NCBI GenBank assembly: GCA_900618425.1
Contig: UZAN01050614.1
Location: 6,178-20,144 of the forward strand
Direction of reading: 5' to 3'
Length of the DNA stretch: 13,967 bases
From: Echinostoma caproni
Taxonomy: Eukaryota; Platyhelminthes; Trematoda; Plagiorchiida; Echinostomatidae
Shown here: positions 9,992-13,967 of the stretch, piece by piece
Position numbering within the stretch: the first letter of the stretch is position 1
Layout: the number at the start of each line of letters is the position of its first letter
Program-made: the position numbers and the translations under genes
Notes under the pieces: generated by a model
What the model saw: the letters and a program-made list of their open reading frames with translations, nothing else
The model's database searches: none
What the model was told of the DNA's origin: nothing

Positions 9992-10020
9992 AACCAGTTT
10001 GAACCGGTTTCGAACTGGTT
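9992..10020. repeat. nested palindromes AACCAGTT / AACCGGTT / AACTGGTT
   Basis: AACCAGTT (9992-9999) and AACTGGTT (10013-10020) are perfect inverted copies flanking the self-palindrome AACCGGTT (10002-10009). The cluster lies in the presumed 3' UTR of the PLE, just past its stop codon, so it could form a strong RNA hairpin. Confidence 0.6.
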
Positions 10021-10051
10021 CTGGGTTGGTTTTGGACGGGACAGTTTTGGG

Positions 10052-10337
10052 TCACCAGTAGTTCCTTAGGTAATGATAGATTGGTTCCGGTTCTATATGT
10101 TTGTTTATCTAGTCCCTCCTGGAGTGTCATGCTTCGATGAATTCCCATATCGACTTTGTGGTTCCTGTTCCGATTATTCTTGTGTTGTCCAGTTCGAAGA
10201 TGTGTTTTTTCAGCATCCATGTGGATTGTGATCTGGGACTTCTCCTCGTGTCTTTTGATTGCCAGTGTGTGTTCGTTTAATCGGGTCTTGAGTGTTCTGC
10301 TGGTTTGACCGACGTAGTATTTGTCACAGTCTCGACA
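10052..10337 (-). pseudogene. Penelope-like element GIY-YIG endonuclease domain, decayed
   Basis: From 10337 the frame reads a Cys-x-x-Cys-Asp pair, then KYYVGQTSRTLKTRLNEH, the GIY-YIG core with its conserved G-Q-T-x-R-x-L-x-x-R and E-H residues, followed by an AIKRH-type segment. In PLEs this domain nicks target DNA to prime reverse transcription. A one-base shift in the A-run at about 10205-10210 moves the rest into another frame. That frame gives HIFELDNTRIIG, then SIWEFIEA, and after two internal stops a SINKHIEP-like stretch, the usual domain C-terminus; the frame closes with TGA at 10054-10052. The stops (10129-10127 and 10111-10109) fall where PLEs normally have the Trp of ...EAWH... 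and the Ser of ...SIN.... The long frame-1 continuation from the shift to 9906 is out-of-frame noise. Confidence 0.8.
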
Positions 10338-10348
10338 CTAGCTAAGTG

Positions 10349-10372
10349 TCAGCTTCTAACAGCAGAAGCTGA
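10349..10372. repeat. hairpin at the PLE/CR1 junction
   Basis: TCAGCTTCT (10349-10357) and AGAAGCTGA (10364-10372) form a perfect 9-bp stem with a 6-nt loop. It lies exactly between the last recognisable PLE codon and the first recognisable CR1 codons; a smaller GACACT/AGTGTC repeat (10334-10350) sits next to it. It may be filler DNA made at the 5' junction of the insertion. Confidence 0.6.
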
Positions 10373-10374
10373 AC

Positions 10375-11004
10375 TTGACATACAGAACTAAATCCAGCTT
10401 AAGAGAGAGAGAAGTCAAGGACCGGGGAGTAAATAAACCCTACGGCTTCAAACCCTCTCAACAATGTCAGAGGGTAGCCAACATAGCTCGAAGGAAACTC
10501 TTTTGTGTACACTCTACTATTACGTGTAGGAGACCCGAGGTTCTCTTCCCCCTGTACAAAGCCATAGTCAGGCCTCACCTGGAATATTGTGTTCAAGCCT
10601 GGGCACCCTACTTTCGGAAAGACATCGAATGTCTAGAGAGAGTGCAAAGCCTGGCTACAAGGATGATGGTGGGACAAAGAGGTAAGAGCTACAGGCAGAG
10701 ACTCGAGGACATTAACCTGTTCTCTCTGGCAAGAAGGAGAGTAAGGAGGATCTCATAGAAGTCTTTAGGATCATCAACGGGCTCTCCGGACTTAAGTTTG
10801 AGGACATGTTCCAGTTCATGCCCTCAAGTGGCACTAGGGGACATAGTTTAAGGCTGCAACGAAGTCTTGTAAGACTGGACATTTGAGCCAAGTTCTTTAC
10901 AAGTCGCGTAATACCTTACTGGAATAGTCTACCTGAAAATGTGTTAAGTTGTTAAGAGGGCATTAGATGACTGTTGGGCTTCTAACTTCCCTGAAACAGT
11001 TTGA
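10375..11004 (+). pseudogene. CR1-like reverse transcriptase C-terminus (thumb and tail), broken
   Basis: In order: an EVKDRGV block (usually EVKDLGV), a PSQQC segment, FPLYKAIVRPHLEYCVQAW with the hallmark Y-K-x-x-V-R-P-H-L-E-Y, then KDIECLERVQSLATRM. These are the standard post-palm motifs of CR1/Jockey reverse transcriptases. The frame breaks at about 10745-10756 by loss of one base just after RRRVR. It continues in the next frame as DLIEVFRIINGL, then TRGHS, and FFTSRVIPYWNSLP. That frame has a TGA at 10884-10886 (where an Arg CGA would fit) and a second shift near 10953, before an ALDDCWASNFPE-type end and the TGA at 11002-11004. The catalytic palm is missing by 5' truncation, so it is non-functional. 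Confidence 0.85.
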
Positions 11005-11177
11005 TTATAATTACTTATTGGTCCTGAGCGCCATTGCCCAGGACGTGATACTGCACCTTACTTTCTGCCTTTCAGAAAAAAACTGTTGACTCGCAGTGTT
11101 GGAAGCCACAGGAAAAGCCAACAACACATAAATCTGGACGCAAGATTGGCCCGGGCCACACATCGTCCTGTGCAAAC

Positions 11178-11190
11178 TGAACTGAACTTT
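11178..11190 (+). repeat. CR1-like pentamer tail (TGAAC)2TTT
   Basis: Two TGAAC units follow the TCCTGTG motif of the 3' UTR by a few bases and end directly next to PLE linker sequence. Position and composition match the (TGACC)3 tail of the minus-strand relative. Confidence 0.6.
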
Positions 11191-11198
11191 AATCTGTT

Positions 11199-11342
11199 TA
11201 TGACGTTCGAAGAATCTTCTTTTGGAAGTCGATCCTTTGGTCTTGATAGGATAGCCTTTACTGTAGCCGTTCTCTTGTGTGCAACCAGAATTCCTGATGT
11301 ATGTAATAATCTGGCTGCCATTTCCGGAATTACAGCAAATGG
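11199..11342 (-). pseudogene. Penelope-like element linker between RT and GIY-YIG
   Basis: The minus-strand frame reads PFAVIPEMAARLL, then GILVAHKRTATVKAILSRPK, DRLPKED and SSNVI. The conserved pattern (A-R-L-L, G-I-x-V-A-H-K, T-x-x-x-x-L, K-D, E-x-S-x-V-I) is the segment that in PLE proteins joins the reverse transcriptase to the GIY-YIG nuclease, and it normally continues as Y-K-I-x-C-x-x-C-D. Here it stops after NVI at 11199, where CR1 tail sequence begins. The expected continuation appears about 860 bp away at 10337 on the same strand. The frame extends to 11058 without a stop, but that part is antisense CR1 3' UTR and not PLE. Confidence 0.7.
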
Positions 11343-11385
11343 TCACAACTGACCAATAGGATTAAAGGGACGCATACGGCCAATC
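11328..11385 (-). repeat. 58-bp repeat, right copy
   Basis: Inverted copy of 9859-9916 with about four differences (two near ACAGC/ACGGT and two near AAAGGGA/GAAGAGA). Its inner 15 bp (11328-11342) overlap the start of the recognisable PLE linker frame, so part of the repeat may be PLE coding sequence. A TATATAAG sequence lies just outside at about 11402-11410. Confidence 0.75.
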
Positions 11386-13118
11386 GAAACCCTCAAACAG
11401 AACTATATAAGCCTAGTCACAATGATGACCGGCACTTTCGCAAAGTTTCACTTATAATATTGCCTAGCCTGGCTACGAAACGTCTGCGAACGACCATTCC
11501 TCCTCGGAGAACACACCATCACGAATACGCTTGCACTCTCTTCGCATTTGCCCTCCGCTTGTCGATACCCACTTGTAGAAACTCATATGATGAATCATGG
11601 ATAACTGCATAAATGTAACTCCCAAGTGAGTCCGAGTACTGCATAACCAAGCAAATCCCAAAACTTTAAGCTAAACTATTGATTCAAAAATTTATGCGTT
11701 AAAGGCTTATTACGGTGTCAGTCCCCTTGTCCAGGAATGTCATCACTTTCATTATCTCGTTACGTGTTAAAATACCGACAGTTGTAACTCCACAACGTAC
11801 CTATTTTCTGAATTATTGTGAAAGGAGACAAACACTGGGCTTCTGGGGTGCTTGTCGCGGTGCTTTCTGTGTAGAATATGGGAGTCTTAGGTGATTCTAG
11901 CACCCGTTCTCACAGCATCTGCCTCGGTCTTGTGAGCAATTGAATGGTAGGAGCAGTTCAGGCATGTAAAGGGGGCACGATGCTTCTTCGCCGCTTCGCA
12001 ACATTGTGGAACACCTGACCGAACAAACATACGAGTAGTTCGTGATTCGAACAAAATATGTAACACCTTGGTAAGCTGCTTTTAAGGAGTTTAAAGGTTG
12101 TTGGTGAACCTAGGGTTTCTCGAGTTATCAATGTTTCGTTCTTTTGCAGGACGCCTTCTGTCCCAGCTGCTCATGCTGCCAAGTTTCCCATGAGACAGGC
12201 GATAATGAGAGAAAACTCGCAACAAATTAGGAAATTGTATCGAACGTAAAGGCACTGCAAAGGTAAATAGGATAATTTAAGTGGGAGGACTCGACATTAC
12301 GTGAGCCTTCAATTGTCTCCGGGTTCTCCGTCTGTGGTTTGGCAATCCTTCACTGTTGTGGTAATGATCGGATAAGCTGCAACGCAAAGGAAAGCCAGCT
12401 TCTTCAGAAATTCACAGTTCAAAATGCCCGGTCTAATTCAAATGATGTTTTCCTCTACACCAAAAACCACTGTAAACGATCTTGGTACGAGTTCAGGTCA
12501 ACTCTCTCAATTCGGTAAAATTTGGTTCTCCTCCCAATCGACCAATAAACACGACCTCTTTCGCTGATGGTGAAAGGTAAGCTCCATCAATCAAATCTAG
12601 GGTGTGCTGATTGTTCATATCGGCCTCGTAACTAATCAAGGTCAAGACGATATAACATTTCTGCATTTTCATCACCACTCTCACCAATAAGTCTGCCTAG
12701 TTTCTGGTTCTTCGTAACACATTTAGCACATTATCTAATAACATCCTGGTAACGCGAAATGTTTGACCAAATAGAGAAACTTTTATCCGGGGTTTGAGGC
12801 TCTGCATTCCACAACGACATCAAATTATCATATGAATGGAAAAAGCTCCTCGGGTTGCCCTCCAATTGGGTTTTTTCCACTTATAATGCCACACGACCCA
12901 ATCAACTTTTTACACGTTATTTTAACTGTTTGATTTCGTCCATTAAATGAATTGGTACTCCTGTGGCCTTTTCCTTTTATCTCGGTTGCGTTTGTGTGGT
13001 GGTTGTGTATAAAATGAACATTCTTGTTTCTTTGCATGATTGACAGCCTTTGTACAATTTTGACGCGTAATACAATTCGATTTGGAATATTCCGGTGTTT
13101 CGTTTCATACTCTGTACT
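11386..13118. other. intergenic DNA, mostly unrecognised
   Basis: No TE protein, tRNA or host gene was recognised. A minus-strand frame at 12493-12687 encodes a mixed-composition peptide (with EADMNNQHTLDLIDGAYLSP) but has no family signature and no visible splice context. A candidate splice acceptor and short terminal exon near 12149 is listed separately. Composition is more balanced than in the left half of the window, consistent with old repeat debris. Confidence 0.45.
12150..12249 (+). other. weak candidate terminal exon
   Basis: A pyrimidine-rich stretch (TTTCGTTCTTTTGCAG, ending 12149) resembles a 3' splice site. Past it one frame reads TPSVPAAHAAKFPMRQAIMR and further to a TAA at 12247-12249. 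A second frame reads a Cys-rich peptide (CPSCSCCQ) ending in TAG at about 12227. No homology is recognised and no upstream exon is visible. The same frame is also open upstream of the AG, so splicing is not required to explain it. Confidence 0.15.
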
Positions 13119-13134
13119 AGGTCAGGTCAGGTCA
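13119..13134 (-). repeat. pentamer tail (TGACC)3
   Basis: On the minus strand, three TGACC units (plus strand AGGTCAGGTCAGGTCA) follow TCCTGTG of the 3' UTR by a few bases. This marks the 3' end of the element and parallels the other two tails in the window. Confidence 0.65.
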
Positions 13135-13325
13135 TGTATCACAGGACAAGAAAGGCTTTCGCCAACCAAGTGTCCAAATTCTTGCNTCCCAAAGCTTCAA
13201 ACTCGTTTCAATCGCTGTCTTGCAACTGTTTTCCGGCAGAAAACTGGTTCCATTACGATATCTGTAAGGGAGATTAGTTGGGAAACAAGAAACATGTCAA
13301 CTCTAAACAACCTCAGACCCCACTG

Positions 13326-13966
13326 CTATACTACTTCTGGGGATACTTGGGTCCAAACCATGTCTAACTGCCTCTTGAATTCGACTGTAGTCGCGCATTC
13401 CATCAGGTGCGGTGGTAGCTGATTCCATCTATCCACCACTCGGTTCGTGTAGAAGTTATACCGCACATTGGTTCTAAGAGCTTTAAACTGTGTTCCCTTG
13501 TGACCTCTACGGGCGCTCTGGTGAACAAACTTTCGACGCTTACGGCAGTGANCCCTAAGACGTCTTCTTTCCATAGAAAAGAGGTCTAACGCTACAAGCC
13601 TTTTTCATATGACCTGCCCCTCATGCTCGGGACCATCCGAGTGGCTAATCTATGAACCTGCTGGATGCACTGGATGTCTCTCTGAAAGTAGGCTGCCCAG
13701 ACCTGGACACAGTATTCTAGATGGGGTCTCATCAGTGCCTTATACAGCGGGATAAAGACTTCTACCTTTCGAGTGGTCAGTGCATTTCTCAACTGGAATA
13801 GTTGACCTCTCATCCTATGTGCTGCTGCTTTGCACTGTTCGCCTGGCTTGTAATTTTCGGAAACTACTATCCCTAAGTCCTTGGTTTGGGCTACGCGCGT
13901 TAGTTCGGTGGTTTCCGAATCCGTGCTTACACTAATTGGACCACTGAAGCTAACCGGAGTTAACGG
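13326..13966 (-). pseudogene. CR1-like reverse transcriptase C-terminus, frameshifted
   Basis: From 13966 the frame reads TKDLGIVVSENYKPGEQC, then FIPLYKALMRPHLEYCVQVW, RDIQCIQQVHRLATRM and a RGRSY segment, which is the standard post-palm/thumb region of CR1-type RT. The frame shifts at about 13597, after YEKGL. It continues in another frame as VALDLFSMERRRLR, then RRGHK, NFYTNRVVDRWNQLP and an FKRQLD end, closing at the TAG at 13328-13326. Compared with the plus-strand copy it lacks about 15 residues between RRRLR and RRGH, next to the ambiguous base at 13552. Catalytic palm motifs would lie to the right of the window. Confidence 0.85.
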
Positions 13967-13967
13967 C

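Larger units (their letters stand above)
10341..11190 (+). mobile_element. 5'-truncated CR1-like retrotransposon inserted in the PLE
   Basis: This unit comprises the RT C-terminal third (to the stop at 11002-11004), a 3' UTR of about 173 bp and a (TGAAC)2 tail at 11178-11187. The 3' UTR aligns with that of the minus-strand copy near 13134-13325; for example both carry TGGAC, then TTGGC, GCC and TCCTGTG just before the tail. The left boundary is uncertain (about 10338-10378), because the 5' truncation point falls in a hairpin-rich junction. No clear target-site duplication is visible. Confidence 0.7.
9859..11385 (-). mobile_element. Penelope-like element fragment with nested CR1-like insertion
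   Basis: The minus strand encodes, in order, a PLE inter-domain linker (11342-11199) and the PLE GIY-YIG endonuclease (10337-10052). A plus-strand CR1-like 3' fragment with its own 3' UTR and pentamer tail sits between them. The linker stops at the residues that should run straight into the GIY-YIG core, so the two pieces read as one PLE split by the insertion. A 58-bp sequence in inverted orientation brackets the block (9859-9916 and 11328-11385), reminiscent of the terminal repeats that PLEs often carry. The PLE RT domain is absent, so the copy is 5'-truncated or rearranged and dead. Confidence 0.65.
13119..13967 (-). mobile_element. 3' end of a minus-strand CR1-like retrotransposon
   Basis: It runs in from the right window edge: RT C-terminus (13966-13326), 3' UTR of about 190 bp, and a TGACC-type pentamer tail ending at about 13119. 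The 3' UTR shares ordered motifs with the plus-strand copy at 11005-11177 (TTGGAC, TTGGC, GCC, TCCTGTG), and the distance from stop to tail is similar. The two are therefore the same or sister families. The rest of the element lies outside the window. Confidence 0.75.

Noticed and set aside
9906..10220. A 104-residue minus-strand ORF taken as one protein.
   Set aside because: It begins in the PLE GIY-YIG frame but runs out of frame after the A-run shift at about 10205-10210. Real domain sequence continues in another frame, so most of this ORF is noise.
11011..11346. A 111-residue minus-strand ORF and an overlapping 88-residue plus-strand ORF as genes.
   Set aside because: They are shadows over antisense CR1-like 3' UTR and the out-of-frame PLE linker.
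11430..11500. Possible hammerhead ribozyme: ATGATGA followed by ACGAAACGTC, as PLE terminal repeats can carry hammerheads.
   Set aside because: The core CTGATGA is not intact (A in place of C), stem II does not pair up to GAAA, and there is no room for a stem III loop. Other CTGATGA hits on the minus strand near 3535, 4706, 9117 and 13728 also lack the downstream GAAA with a pairing stem.
13003..13015. TATAAAA as a promoter TATA box.
   Set aside because: It occurs in AT-rich DNA with no credible downstream gene on either strand.
13119..13134. Overlapping AGGTCA half-sites resembling a nuclear-receptor response element.
   Set aside because: The overlap spacing is not a standard DR arrangement. 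The position after a CR1-like 3' UTR explains the repeat as a retrotransposon tail.
1..13967. Prokaryotic systems, operons or CRISPR arrays.
   Set aside because: No spaced direct repeats, no operon-like gene packing and no bacterial ORFs. All coding traces are eukaryotic TE relics.

Overview
This looks like a gene-poor, repeat-rich piece of an invertebrate eukaryotic nuclear genome. The combination of AT-rich intergenic DNA, a CR1/Jockey-type non-LTR retrotransposon flora with pentamer 3' tails, and a Penelope-like element (PLE) with a GIY-YIG endonuclease fits a flatworm. My best guess is a schistosome-type trematode, but this rests on general resemblance and not on any search. Isolated n characters (9484, 9758, 13186, 13552) suggest a draft assembly. 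I found no intact protein-coding gene, no tRNA or rRNA gene and no CRISPR array. Everything recognisably coding is a decayed transposable-element (TE) fragment.

Layout. 1-491 is the 3' end of a plus-strand non-LTR retrotransposon: reverse-transcriptase C-terminus, short 3' UTR with AATAAA, and a (TTGAC)3(TTGAA)3 tail. About 492-5756 is AT-rich DNA with no recognisable gene; it holds AT and TGC microsatellites and two notable hairpins (4330-4350 and 4774-4813, the second beside a tRNA-like B-box motif). 5757-5935 is a more GC-balanced block that looks like an interspersed-repeat fragment. 6906-7241 and 8519-8844 are the arms of a large inverted repeat. As far as I can read, the arms are identical except for one 10-bp tandem duplication, around a 1.28-kb loop. 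Each arm begins TG and ends CA when read in its own orientation.

9859-11385 is a nested mobile-element block. A minus-strand PLE encodes its linker (11342-11199) and its GIY-YIG domain (10337-10052). Between the two lies the 3' part of a plus-strand CR1-like element (about 10341-11190), whose own (TGAAC)2 tail abuts the PLE linker. The block is bracketed by a 58-bp sequence in inverted orientation (9859-9916 and 11328-11385). 11386-13118 is mostly featureless, with one weak exon-like candidate at 12150-12249. From 13120 to the window end is the 3' end of a second CR1-like element on the minus strand. It is related in coding sequence, in 3' UTR and in pentamer tail to the plus-strand copy.

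No genes here work together as a pathway. The biology is TE layering: an old PLE broken by a CR1-like insertion, a related CR1-like copy in the opposite orientation, and a young-looking inverted repeat that could fold into a long hairpin if transcribed.
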